Source: Pseudomonadota bacterium (GTDB lineage: Bacteria > Pseudomonadota > Gammaproteobacteria > Steroidobacterales > Steroidobacteraceae). Taken from it: a stretch of 64,000 nt of DNA. The translations under genes and the position numbers were made by a program. Shown here piece by piece: positions 1-8,532 of this stretch (position 1 is its first letter; each line of letters begins with the position of its first letter). The notes under the pieces are model-generated. The model saw only the letters and a list, made by a program, of their open reading frames with translations. It was not told the origin of the DNA and ran no database searches. The DNA lies in assembly GCA_021779535.1 (NCBI GenBank), contig JAJYAM010000003.1, forward strand, positions 23,501 to 87,500. The letters are read 5' to 3'.

Positions 1-155
1 GCAGCAACGGCCGGCCGCTGCTCGATCTGCTGGCGCGGATCGATCTCGACCTGCGGCGCATCCAAGCCACCCACGCACCGCCGCCGCTGTCCCCGCAGAC
101 CCGGTCGCGACTCGGCGAAATCCAGGCCCGCGCGGCGGCCGCGCGCATCGCCTAG
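1..155 (+). CDS. C-terminal end of an unidentified protein (partial)
   Basis: An open frame enters from the left edge (in frame from base 3) and ends in TAG at 153-155. It gives 50 residues, mostly helical, Leu/Arg-rich and then Ala/Arg-rich, with a short Pro run in the middle. No family could be recognised from this tail. Its stop and the stop of the convergent DUF2817 gene sit on the same CTAG palindrome. Real coding is inferred from the absence of stops and GC-rich codon use; only the full upstream sequence would identify it. Confidence 0.5.
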   Translation, partial: SNGRPLLDLLARIDLDLRRIQATHAPPPLSPQTRSRLGEIQARAAAARIA

Positions 156-1237
156 GCGCGCGACAACCCGGCGATGGCCTCTCGCGTCGCGAGCAACGAC
201 TGACCGGCCACCATGCCCTTCCAGTCGTCCCGGTCGTCGTAGAACGCCGCGCGCACGCGTGCCTTGAGCGCGCGCCCGGACTCGCTCGCCGGGTCGCCGC
301 GGGCGTGCAGCCAGGCATCCGCGCGAACCGCGTACAGGGTCTCCTCGAGCGGGACGGTGCCGAATTCCAGCGCGACGCCGGTGACCTGCGCCCGCGGCAG
401 CACGCCGGCGGCCGCGCCGAGTCCGTCGCCGACGATCGGCGCCGACGTCGACGTCGCATCGAACGGACACGTGATCGCCGCGCCGTACCAGTCGGCCGCG
501 CGCCGGTAGGCGTCGCTTCCGGGCATCGCGGTGACGATCCGCTCGCCGTAACCGCGCGGTCCGAGCCCGGTATGGAAATCCAGGATCGCGACGTGCGCGG
601 CACGGCCCAGATAGGTCTCGAAGATCGCGGTCTGGGTGCGCCGGGACCACGTCGCCGCGTCGCCCCCGTAGAAAATACCGTCGCGGTCGCGGTACTGGCC
701 GGCGGAGATCGCGCGCTGCAGCGCCGGCTTCCCGGCACGCGCCGCAAACGCCTGCAGCACCGCCGCGCTCGCCGCGAGCGAGGTGTCGGTCCATTCCGCC
801 GGACACAGCGCGATCCGCAGCGCCTCGTAGTCGGCGTTTTCCGGCGGCGGCTTCGAGAAATCGATCCAATTGCGGTTCAAATCGACGTTCTCGTGCGTCA
901 CGCGCCGCAACCAGGCGAACCCATAGGGGTTGATCGCGTGGATCAGCAGTGCGCCGAAGCCTCGCGGCAACCGTGCGGCTTCGCCGCGATTCAGCCAATC
1001 GATCTGCGCACCCGATCCGCAGAATCCCTCGACGCCGTGCGTCGCGCCGATCATCACGAGCACCCGCTCGGCATCCCGCGGCCCGAACCACGCGACGTCG
1101 GTGGACAGATCGCCGCCGTCCGGGCCGCGTTCCGGGTGGTTCGCCCGATCGAGGACCCCGCCCGCCCGCGCCGCCGCCGCGCGAAATTTGGCGCGCGCCT
1201 CGCGATAATCGGCACTGAAGCTATCGGTCGCGTTCAC
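152..1237 (-). CDS. DUF2817 family zinc peptidase (M14 carboxypeptidase-like)
   Basis: The 361-residue product looks like a DUF2817 member, a branch of the M14 zinc carboxypeptidase fold. Visible zinc-site motifs are His67 and Glu70 in ATHGVEG, His222 in LDFHTG, the NRNW stretch at 121-124, and a Glu291 in ALEFGT that could be the general base. The GTG start at 1237 is chosen because GGAGG lies about eight bases before it and the family-like sequence begins right after. No signal peptide is seen, so the enzyme is probably cytoplasmic. The substrate is not predictable. It faces away from the M16 peptidase gene, and the 180-base gap between them must hold both promoters. Confidence 0.85.
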   Translation of the reverse strand: MNATDSFSADYREARAKFRAAAARAGGVLDRANHPERGPDGGDLSTDVAWFGPRDAERVLVMIGATHGVEGFCGSGAQIDWLNRGEAARLPRGFGALLIHAINPYGFAWLRRVTHENVDLNRNWIDFSKPPPENADYEALRIALCPAEWTDTSLAASAAVLQAFAARAGKPALQRAISAGQYRDRDGIFYGGDAATWSRRTQTAIFETYLGRAAHVAILDFHTGLGPRGYGERIVTAMPGSDAYRRAADWYGAAITCPFDATSTSAPIVGDGLGAAAGVLPRAQVTGVALEFGTVPLEETLYAVRADAWLHARGDPASESGRALKARVRAAFYDDRDDWKGMVAGQSLLATREAIAGLSRA

Positions 1238-1417
1238 GCCAGGGCCCCTCCGATCGTCACGACGATCCGTCGGCGGCCGGTGGCCGCTCCTCGCCCGTAT
1301 TGTATGCTTCGCCGCGAAAGCGGCCTCCAAAAAAGACCGGCGAGCCGCCGCACCAATTCGCCGCGGGGTGGTCCAACGAGCCGTGCGGCACGCACGACGG
1401 GCGAAAGGACGAATTCG

Positions 1418-4090
1418 ATGGCAACACGCTTTGCAAGGATCGGGATCGCCGTCGCGGCGACGCTGCTCGCGGCCGGCGCATTCGCGGCGACCCCGTCGCC
1501 GGACGGGCGCGACGTCACGCGCGCGACGCTCGCGAACGGCCTGCGGGTGGTCGTCGTGCGCGATCCGCTCGCGCCGGTCGCGACCACCGAGGTCAATTAC
1601 CTCGTCGGCTCGGACGAGGCGCCGGCCGATTTTCCGGGAACGGCCCACGCGGTCGAACACATGATGTTCCGCGGCAGCCCGGGGCTCTCGAAGGACCAGC
1701 TGGCGGCGATCGCCGCGAACATGGGCGGCGCCTTCAACGCGGACACGACCCAGAGCGTGACGCAGTACTACTTCCTCGCGCCGGCCCAGGATCTCGACGT
1801 CGCGCTGCGCGTCGAGGCGGCGCGCATGAGCGGTCTCGACGCCGCGCCCGCGGAATGGGCGAAGGAGCGTGGCGCGATCGAACAAGAGGTGTCGCACGAT
1901 CTGTCGAATCCCAGTTACAAATTCTACGAGGCGCTGCAGGCGCGCTTGTTCGCGGGCACGCCCTACGCGCACACGCCGCTCGGGACGCGGCCCTCGTTCG
2001 AGCGGACGACTGCGGCGCGGCTGAAGCGGTTCTACGGCCGCTGGTATGCGCCGAACAATGCGATCCTGGTGATCACCGGCGACGTGGACCCGGCCGCGGT
2101 GCTCGCCAGCGTCAAGGCCGATTTCGGACCGATTCCGCGCAAGCCCCTGCCGCCGCGCCCGCGGTTCGAGTTCCACACCGCCACGGCCGAGACGATGCGG
2201 CTGCCGACGGACAGCCCGTACGGCTCGGTCTACCTCGCCTGGCGGATGCCGGGCCTGCGTTCCGCCGATTATGCGACCGCGCTGGTGATGAGCGCGGCGC
2301 TCGACTCGAAGCGCGCACCGCTCTACGGGATGGGGATGGACGGTACCGCGCTGTACGGCGGGTTCTTCGATCAGGCGATGCCTCGCGCCGGCGTCGGCAT
2401 GGCGGTCGGGATCTTCGCGCGCGGCGCCGATCCCGCCCCGGTGCTCTCTCGGATGCGCGCGATCCTGGCGAACGCGGCCGATGGCGGGATCGATCCCGCG
2501 CTCGTCGCGGCGGCCAAGCGCAAGGCGATCGCGAGCTTGGACTTCCAGAGGAACTCGATCGACGGCTTGGCGAATGCGTGGTCCGATGCGCTCGCATTCC
2601 AGCATCTCGGCTCGCCGGACGAGATCCGGGCGGCGATCGCGGCGGTCACGCCCCAGGCGGTGAACGCGCTCGCGAAGGCGACCTTCGCCCCGGCGCACGA
2701 GATCGCCGCGATCCTGACGCCGCAGAGCTCCGGCAAGCCGGTCACGGGCAAGGGATTCGGCGGCGCCGAGACCTTCTCATCGACCCCGGGAGGATCCGTC
2801 CGGCTCCCCGCGTGGGCGGCGCGTTCGTTCGCGCGGCTCGCGGTACCCCGCTCGACGCTCGCGCCGGTGGCGTACACGCTGCCGAACGGGCTGAAGCTGA
2901 TCGTGCAACCCGAGGCGATCAGCCACACGGTCGAGGTGTACGGCCAGGTGAAGACCAACGAGGATCTCGAAGCGCCGACGGGCGAGGAAGGGGTCGCCGG
3001 CGTGCTCGACGGCCTGTTCGCCTACGGCACCCCGAGCCTCGATCGCCTGGCATTCCAGCGCGCGCTGGATCGCATCAGTGCCACGGCGAGCCTGGGTTCG
3101 AGTTTCTCGCTCGCGGTACCGTCCACGCATTTCGCCGCCGGCATCGGCTTGCTCGCGGACGGCGAACTGCATCCGGCGTTGCCGCCGAAGGCGTTCGGGA
3201 TCGTGCGCGCGCAAGAGGCGGGCTTCGTCGCCGGACAGCTGCGTTCGCCGGGGTTCCTGCTGGAACTCGGCCTCGGCAAGGCGTTGCTGCCCCCGGCCGA
3301 TCCGCAACTGCGCCACGCGACGCCGGCGAATCTCGCGAAGCTCACGCGCGCCGAGGTCGCGCGATATTACGCGCGCACGTTCCGCCCGGACATGACGACG
3401 ATCGTGATCGTCGGCGACATCCGGCCGGCGGACGCGAAGCGCGTCGTCGCCGCGGCCTTCGGCGGTTGGACCGCGCACGGTCCGAAACCGCGGGTCGACT
3501 ACGGACCGGTACCGCCGAACCGACCGGGGCGATTGGTCGTGCCCGACCGCAGCGCGAGCCAGGACGGCGTGCGGATGAGCGAGATGATCCCGGTGACCCG
3601 CGACGATCCGGCGCGTTTCGCGCTGAATCTCGGGAACGAGATCCTCGGCGGGGGCTTCTACGCGTCCCGCCTGTACCGGGACCTGCGTGACCGGACGGGG
3701 CTCGTCTACACGGTCGGCACGAATTTCGATTACGGCAAGCACCGCAGCACCTACACCGTGTCGTTCGGCGCCGATCCGGACAAGGTCGCCGCGGCCCGGG
3801 CGATCGTCGTGCGGGACCTGGCCGGGATGCAGAGCGCCCCGGTCACGGCGGCGGAACTCGACCGCGCGAAGGGCATCCTGCTGCGGCAGATTCCGCTCGG
3901 GGAATCGAGCTTCGGCGCGATCGGCCGGGAGCTGCTGCAATTGTCGATCGAAGGCAAGCCGCTCGACGCGATGACGATCGCCGCGCGACGCTACCTCGCG
4001 CTGACCGCCGGCGAGGTGCGGGCGGCGTTCGCGCACGCCGTGCGTCCGCGAGGCTTCGTGACCGCGGTCAAGGGACCTGCGCCGAACTGA
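1418..4090 (+). CDS. M16 family zinc metallopeptidase, two-lobed, exported
   Basis: An 890-residue insulinase/pitrilysin-type peptidase. The first 24 residues form a signal peptide ending in AFAA, so the enzyme probably acts in the periplasm. The inverted zinc motif HxxEH is present as His77-Ala-Val-Glu80-His81, with a likely third ligand about 75 residues later (Glu155 or Glu157). The second half (from about residue 480) repeats the M16 fold and contains the Arg/Tyr-type motif in DRTGLVYTVGTNF, which helps bind substrate in this family. One chain carrying both lobes is the PqqL-like arrangement. The ATG at 1418 follows a GAAAGGA ribosome site. The 3' end overlaps the convergent ArsC-like gene by 23 bases. 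Confidence 0.9.
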   Translation: MATRFARIGIAVAATLLAAGAFAATPSPDGRDVTRATLANGLRVVVVRDPLAPVATTEVNYLVGSDEAPADFPGTAHAVEHMMFRGSPGLSKDQLAAIAANMGGAFNADTTQSVTQYYFLAPAQDLDVALRVEAARMSGLDAAPAEWAKERGAIEQEVSHDLSNPSYKFYEALQARLFAGTPYAHTPLGTRPSFERTTAARLKRFYGRWYAPNNAILVITGDVDPAAVLASVKADFGPIPRKPLPPRPRFEFHTATAETMRLPTDSPYGSVYLAWRMPGLRSADYATALVMSAALDSKRAPLYGMGMDGTALYGGFFDQAMPRAGVGMAVGIFARGADPAPVLSRMRAILANAADGGIDPALVAAAKRKAIASLDFQRNSIDGLANAWSDALAFQHLGSPDEIRAAIAAVTPQAVNALAKATFAPAHEIAAILTPQSSGKPVTGKGFGGAETFSSTPGGSVRLPAWAARSFARLAVPRSTLAPVAYTLPNGLKLIVQPEAISHTVEVYGQVKTNEDLEAPTGEEGVAGVLDGLFAYGTPSLDRLAFQRALDRISATASLGSSFSLAVPSTHFAAGIGLLADGELHPALPPKAFGIVRAQEAGFVAGQLRSPGFLLELGLGKALLPPADPQLRHATPANLAKLTRAEVARYYARTFRPDMTTIVIVGDIRPADAKRVVAAAFGGWTAHGPKPRVDYGPVPPNRPGRLVVPDRSASQDGVRMSEMIPVTRDDPARFALNLGNEILGGGFYASRLYRDLRDRTGLVYTVGTNFDYGKHRSTYTVSFGADPDKVAAARAIVVRDLAGMQSAPVTAAELDRAKGILLRQIPLGESSFGAIGRELLQLSIEGKPLDAMTIAARRYLALTAGEVRAAFAHAVRPRGFVTAVKGPAPN

Positions 4091-4442
4091 TCGCGAAGAG
4101 CTTTTGGTAGCCCGCCGCGCTGAAGCCGACCGTGACGGCGCCGTCCTCGCGCACCAGCACCGGCCGGCGGATCAGCGCGGGATGCTCCAGGAGCAGGAGC
4201 AGCCATTCGGGATCGCTCGCGGGATTCTTGCGCTGGGGCAGCAGCGTGCGCCACGTCGTGCCGCTCTTGTTCACGAGCCGCTCCCATCCGCCGAGCCGCT
4301 TCGCCCAGTCGCGCAAGGTCTCCCCCGGGACCGGCTCCGCGCGGTAGTCGACGAAGGCGTGCGCGATCCCGGCCCGCTCGAGCCAGCGCCGCGCCTTGCG
4401 GCAGGTATCGCAGTGGGGTAGACCGAATATGCGCACACCCAT
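4068..4442 (-). CDS. ArsC/Spx/YffB family thioredoxin-fold protein
   Basis: A 124-residue protein of the arsenate reductase-like thioredoxin-fold family. Cys11-Asp-Thr-Cys14 forms a CxxC pair in the usual place after the first strand, followed by KARRWLERAGI, and a conserved RRPVLV stretch lies near residue 95. The length and the CxxC, where classical ArsC has CxxS, resemble the YffB/Spx branch more than true arsenate reductase. No ars genes lie nearby, so a role in arsenate detoxification is not supported. It is convergent with the M16 peptidase gene and divergent from the TerC-family gene. Function remains unassigned beyond a thiol-based reductase or regulator. Confidence 0.85.
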   Translation of the reverse strand: MGVRIFGLPHCDTCRKARRWLERAGIAHAFVDYRAEPVPGETLRDWAKRLGGWERLVNKSGTTWRTLLPQRKNPASDPEWLLLLLEHPALIRRPVLVREDGAVTVGFSAAGYQKLFAISSAQVP

Positions 4443-4474
4443 CCCGAACTCTCCTTCGGTTTCGTCCGTCGCGC

Positions 4475-4503
4475 CCGTGTCGCGCGGGCCGACAGCTTAC
4501 AAT
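4475..4503 (+). promoter_or_regulatory. candidate sigma-70 promoter for the TerC-family gene
   Basis: A TACAAT hexamer at 4498-4503 fits a -10 box in a region that is otherwise almost pure GC. It lies about 80 bases before the chosen start of the TerC-family gene. No clean -35 box is visible, only GTGTCG near 4477. The same ten bases TTACAATGCG recur in front of rimO (28223-28232), which supports a common promoter form. Confidence 0.35.
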
Positions 4504-4583
4504 GCGGCGAACGGCGCCCGCGAGCCGGCGGGCGATCCGCCCCGGCGGTGCCCGCCGACCGCCGGAACCACCTCGGGAGCGCG

Positions 4584-5180
4584 ATGGACGCGAGCGCCAC
4601 GATCGATCCGCTAGCGACTTTGCTCCAGGTCTTGCTGATCGACCTGGCGCTGACCGCCGACAACGCGGTCGTGGTCGGCCTCGCGGTGTCGGGCCTGCCG
4701 AAACCGCGCCGCCGGTCCGCGATCGCGGCCGGCGTGCTCGGCGCGACCCTGCTGCGCATCGGACTGAGCGTGATCGCACTGCGCTTGCTCGCGGTCATCG
4801 GCCTCGTGCTCGCGGGCGGGCTGCTGCTGCTGTGGGTCGCGTGGAAGATGTACCGCGAGCTTCGCCGCCGGCCGCATCGGGACTCGGATCGCGAGCCACC
4901 GAAGTCCCTGGGCCAGGCGGTCGCGCAGATCGTGGTCGCGGATCTCTCGATGAGTTTCGACAACGTGCTCGCGGTCGCCGGTGCGGCCGCCGGGCACGTC
5001 GGGATCCTGGTCGCCGGGCTGGTCGTCTCGATCGTGCTGATGGGCGTCGCGGCGAACGCGATCGCGGCGCTGCTCGAGCGGCGGCGGTGGCTCGCCTGGG
5101 CCGGTCTCGCGATGGTGCTCTACGTCGCGCTGCGGATGATCTGGCGCGGTGGCCTCCAGGTGCTGGCGCACGCGCACTGA
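4584..5180 (+). CDS. TerC family integral membrane protein (YjbE-like)
   Basis: A 198-residue polytopic membrane protein with about six or seven hydrophobic segments. It carries two family-typical acidic motifs in membrane helices, LTADNAVVVGLA near residue 25 and DLSMSFDNVLAVAG near residue 118. In TerC-family proteins such Asp residues have been linked to metal handling (Mn2+ export in related proteins). A charged cytoplasmic loop separates the two halves. The ATG at 4584 is preferred over an earlier in-frame start at 4548 because GGGAG precedes it and the hydrophobic part begins soon after. The metal substrate is inferred from the family and is not proven here. Confidence 0.85.
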   Translation: MDASATIDPLATLLQVLLIDLALTADNAVVVGLAVSGLPKPRRRSAIAAGVLGATLLRIGLSVIALRLLAVIGLVLAGGLLLLWVAWKMYRELRRRPHRDSDREPPKSLGQAVAQIVVADLSMSFDNVLAVAGAAAGHVGILVAGLVVSIVLMGVAANAIAALLERRRWLAWAGLAMVLYVALRMIWRGGLQVLAHAH

Positions 5181-5208
5181 GCGCCGGGGGTCGTCCGCCC
5201 CGCCCGGG

Positions 5209-5237
5209 TTGGTCACGCGCGCGAGGACGGTTAATAT
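5209..5237 (+). promoter_or_regulatory. candidate sigma-70 promoter for the BNR-repeat protein gene
   Basis: TTGGTC at 5209-5214 and TAATAT at 5232-5237 are separated by 17 bases, a good fit to a housekeeping promoter. The pair sits about 40 bases before the ATG of the large exported repeat protein, and the A/T content stands out from the GC-rich surroundings. Confidence 0.5.
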
Positions 5238-5277
5238 TGGCGCTTTCGCGCATCCGATGCGCCCGGAGGTTGTCACG

Positions 5278-8200
5278 ATGAAAATCACGTCCCGCTCGCT
5301 TCGATCGGCGGCCGTCGCGATGGCCTGGTGCGCCGGTGCCGCGTTCGGCGCGGTCACGGTCGTGCGCAGCGCATCCGCCGAGCCGAAGGATGTTTTCGCG
5401 CACTTGAAATTCCGCAACCTCGGCCCCGCGATCGCGGGGGGCCGCGTGACCGCGGTCGCCGGGATACCCGGCAACCCGCGGGTCTATTACGTCGGCGCGG
5501 CCGGTGGCGGCGTGTTCAAGACGACCGACGGCGGCTTGTCCTGGCAGGCGATCTTCGAGCACGAAGCGACCAGTTCGATCGGCGCGATCGCGGTCGCGCC
5601 GTCGAATCCGAACCTCGTGTGGGTCGGCACCGGCGAGGCCAACATCCGCAACGACGTGATCCCGGGCGCGGGCCTCTACCGGTCGACCGACGCCGGCAAG
5701 TCCTGGAAGCGCATGGGTCTCGCGGACGTCGGGCAGATCGCCCGCATAGCGATCGATCCGCACGATCCTCGCCACGTGGTGGTCGCTGCGCTCGGACACG
5801 AATGGGGACCGAATCCGGACCGCGGCGTCTACGAGACGACCGACGGCGGCAAGACCTGGCGCAAGAGCCTGTTCGTCGACGATCACACCGGTGCAATCGA
5901 CGTGGCGATGCAGCCCGGCAACGGCGAGGTCGTGTTCGCGGCGACCTGGCAGGCGTATCGCCGGCCTTGGATGCTGCACGACGGAGGTCCCGGTTCCGGC
6001 ATCTGGCGCTCGACGGACGGCGGCGCGACCTGGAAGCGGTTGACGAAGGGTTTGCCGGCATCGCCGATCGGCCGGATCGGGCTCGCGATCGCGCCGAGCG
6101 ATCCGCAGCGGGTCTACGCGGTCCTCGAGGCGAAGACCGGCAAGGGCGCGTTGTTCGTATCGGACGACCTCGGCGACCACTGGCACGAAGTCACCGACAA
6201 TCACGCGCTGAACGTGCGCGGGTTCTATTTCACGACGCTCGAGGTCGCGCCGGACGACGCCGATCGGGTGTACTTCCTCGGCTTCCAGCTCTTGGAATCG
6301 GACGACGGCGGCAGGACCGTGCGCGTGATCGATCAGAACGTGCACGTCGACCACCACGCGATGTGGATCGATCCGCAGAACCCGGAGCGCATGATCCAGG
6401 GCAATGACGGCGGCGCGTACCTGTCGCTCGACGGCGGCAAGACCTGGCGATTCCTCGACGGGATGCCGATCGAGCAGGCCTACATGGTTTCGGCCGACAG
6501 CCGCACGCCGTACGACCTGTGCGCGGGCCTGCAGGACAACAGCGGCTGGTGCGGGCCGTCCTCGTCGCTCGCGGACGACGTCGTCTCCGGGAACGACTGG
6601 TTCACGGTCGTCGGCGGCGACGGCGAGTACGTGGTGCCGGCGCCATCGAATCCGGACGTGATCTACGCCGACGCCGAAGACGGCGAGATCGTGCGCTTCG
6701 ACCGCAGGACCAAGCAGACGCTGTTCATCATGCCGTACCTGCACGGTCCCGGGTACATCGACGACCTGCCGCCGTCGCAGCAGAAGGTCCGTTTCAACTG
6801 GACGCCGCCGATCGCGGTCGATCCGAAGGCCGAGAACACCGTGTACATCGGCGGCAACGTGCTGCTGCAGTCCACGGACGGCGGGCTGCACTGGCGCGCG
6901 ATCAGTCCCGACTTGACCCGCAACGACAAGTCGAAGCAGCAGTTGTCCGGCGGACCGATCCATTACGACTTGTCGGGTGCCGAAACCTACGACACGATCC
7001 TGTCGGTGCAGATCGCGCCGAGCGATCCGCAGGTGCTCTGGGTGGGCAGCGACGACGGGGTCGTCTCGCTCACGCGCGACGGCGGGAAACACTGGAAAAC
7101 GGTGACGCCGCCGGGTGCGCCGGCGTGGGCTCGCGTGTACCAGATCGACGTGTCGCCGACCGATCCCGGGACCGCGTTCCTCGCGTTCGACGCCCACGAG
7201 TTGAACGACGACAAGCCGTACGTCTACGCGACGACGGATTACGGCCACCACTGGCGGCGCATCGGTGCCGGCTTGCCGGCGAATGCGTCGGTGCTCGTCG
7301 TCCGTTCGGATCCGGACGATCCGCACGTGCTCGCGGCCGGCACGATGACCGGACTGTGGATCTCCCGCGACGACGGCGGCCACTGGACCCGGCTGAAGTC
7401 GAACCTGCCGACGATGCCGGTCTTCGATCTGAAGTTCGTGCGCGGCGATCTCGTGCTCGCGAGCCACGGCCGCGGCTTGTGGGTGCTCGATCATTTCGCG
7501 GCGGTCGCGGAGCTCGATCCCGCCGCCCTCGCGCCGCATCTCGCGGTCTACACGCCGAGCGCCGGGGTCGAATTCCAGCGCTGGCAACGCGGTGAGGGCG
7601 CGGAACCCGCGTTCGTGACGCCGAACGCGCCGGATGGCGTCATGATCGACTACAGCCTGCCGAAGAAGCTCGAGGCGGATGCGCAACAAAAGGCGTTGCA
7701 TCAGACGCCGGTCAGGATCCGTGTTCGCGACGCGAAGGGCCGCCTGATCGCAACCCGCTACGGCGCCGCGCGCAGCGGCTTGAATCGCTTCGTCTGGGAC
7801 ATGCGCTACGACGGGCCGACCCCGATCGATTTCGAGAAACCCTCGGTCGAGGGCAAGCAGCCGGCGTGGGAACGAGGTCCGCGCGGGCCGCAGGTGCTGC
7901 CCGGCGTCTACACGATTCGGGTGACCGCGGCCGGGCGGACCGAGTCGGTGCCGGCGCGCGTCGAGGCGGACCCGAATCAGCCGCCGGCCTTGCAGGCGCA
8001 GACCGAGTCGCTGCAGCTTGCGCTCGTGACCCGCGCGCAAGCCGATGCGATGAACCGGATGCTGAACCGGATCAGCGCGATGCAGGCGCAACTCGGCGCG
8101 TATCAGCATTCCGTCGCGAAGGAGTCCGCGAGCATCGACGCCTCGCTCCAGGCGCGCGCGAAGGCGCAGGCCGCGCTGGTCGCGCAGGCGCGGGCGCTGA

Positions 8201-8532
8201 CCGCGAAGCTCGGCAAGCTCAAGGACTCGATGTACGACCCCAAGGTCCAGCACACGGTCCCCGAGGACGATCTGCACCAGCTGACCGACCTGCACGGCGC
8301 GGTGGACCGCAACGCGGAGGTGTTCGCGGATCTCGGCACGCAAGCGCCGACCGCGCCGCTGCGGGAGATCGAGAAGGAGGTCGCGGCCGCGTTGAACGCG
8401 AAGCTCGCGGCCTACGACGCGCTGCTCGCGGGCGACGTCGCCGCCTATGATCAGGCGGCGTACGCCGCGGGCGCGCCGACGCTCGCGGCCGGGAAGCCGA
8501 TCGAGGTCTCGGCGCCGCCGCCGATCGAATGA
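5278..8532 (+). CDS. exported BNR/Asp-box repeat protein (sortilin/VPS10-like beta-propeller)
   Basis: A 1,084-residue protein with a signal peptide (cleavage probably after ASA, near residue 33). The first ~750 residues hold many Asp-box repeats of the form S/T-x-D-x-G-x-T/S-W, for example TTDGGLSW, STDAGKSW, STDGGATW and SLDGGKTW. This is typical of the multi-bladed propellers found in sialidase-like, xyloglucanase-like and VPS10-like proteins. Such proteins are often annotated as glycosyl hydrolases, but no catalytic residues can be asserted here. The last ~330 residues contain a helical, Gln/Ala-rich stretch. The ATG at 5278 follows GGAGG. The stop overlaps the start of the serine hydrolase gene by four bases, so the two are probably translated together. 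Confidence 0.85.
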   Translation: MKITSRSLRSAAVAMAWCAGAAFGAVTVVRSASAEPKDVFAHLKFRNLGPAIAGGRVTAVAGIPGNPRVYYVGAAGGGVFKTTDGGLSWQAIFEHEATSSIGAIAVAPSNPNLVWVGTGEANIRNDVIPGAGLYRSTDAGKSWKRMGLADVGQIARIAIDPHDPRHVVVAALGHEWGPNPDRGVYETTDGGKTWRKSLFVDDHTGAIDVAMQPGNGEVVFAATWQAYRRPWMLHDGGPGSGIWRSTDGGATWKRLTKGLPASPIGRIGLAIAPSDPQRVYAVLEAKTGKGALFVSDDLGDHWHEVTDNHALNVRGFYFTTLEVAPDDADRVYFLGFQLLESDDGGRTVRVIDQNVHVDHHAMWIDPQNPERMIQGNDGGAYLSLDGGKTWRFLDGMPIEQAYMVSADSRTPYDLCAGLQDNSGWCGPSSSLADDVVSGNDWFTVVGGDGEYVVPAPSNPDVIYADAEDGEIVRFDRRTKQTLFIMPYLHGPGYIDDLPPSQQKVRFNWTPPIAVDPKAENTVYIGGNVLLQSTDGGLHWRAISPDLTRNDKSKQQLSGGPIHYDLSGAETYDTILSVQIAPSDPQVLWVGSDDGVVSLTRDGGKHWKTVTPPGAPAWARVYQIDVSPTDPGTAFLAFDAHELNDDKPYVYATTDYGHHWRRIGAGLPANASVLVVRSDPDDPHVLAAGTMTGLWISRDDGGHWTRLKSNLPTMPVFDLKFVRGDLVLASHGRGLWVLDHFAAVAELDPAALAPHLAVYTPSAGVEFQRWQRGEGAEPAFVTPNAPDGVMIDYSLPKKLEADAQQKALHQTPVRIRVRDAKGRLIATRYGAARSGLNRFVWDMRYDGPTPIDFEKPSVEGKQPAWERGPRGPQVLPGVYTIRVTAAGRTESVPARVEADPNQPPALQAQTESLQLALVTRAQADAMNRMLNRISAMQAQLGAYQHSVAKESASIDASLQARAKAQAALVAQARALTAKLGKLKDSMYDPKVQHTVPEDDLHQLTDLHGAVDRNAEVFADLGTQAPTAPLREIEKEVAAALNAKLAAYDALLAGDVAAYDQAAYAAGAPTLAAGKPIEVSAPPPIE

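Noticed and set aside
152..2698. A long upstream extension of the DUF2817 peptidase
   Set aside because: The added ~487 residues are Arg-rich antisense of the M16 gene. The GTG at 1237 has a good ribosome site and the family N-terminus.
2777..4036. A 419-codon minus-strand frame opposite the M16 peptidase gene
   Set aside because: Low-complexity, Arg-rich product; both M16 lobes are intact on the plus strand.
4068..4442. Arsenate reductase
   Set aside because: The CxxC motif and size fit the YffB/Spx branch and there are no arsenic resistance genes around it.
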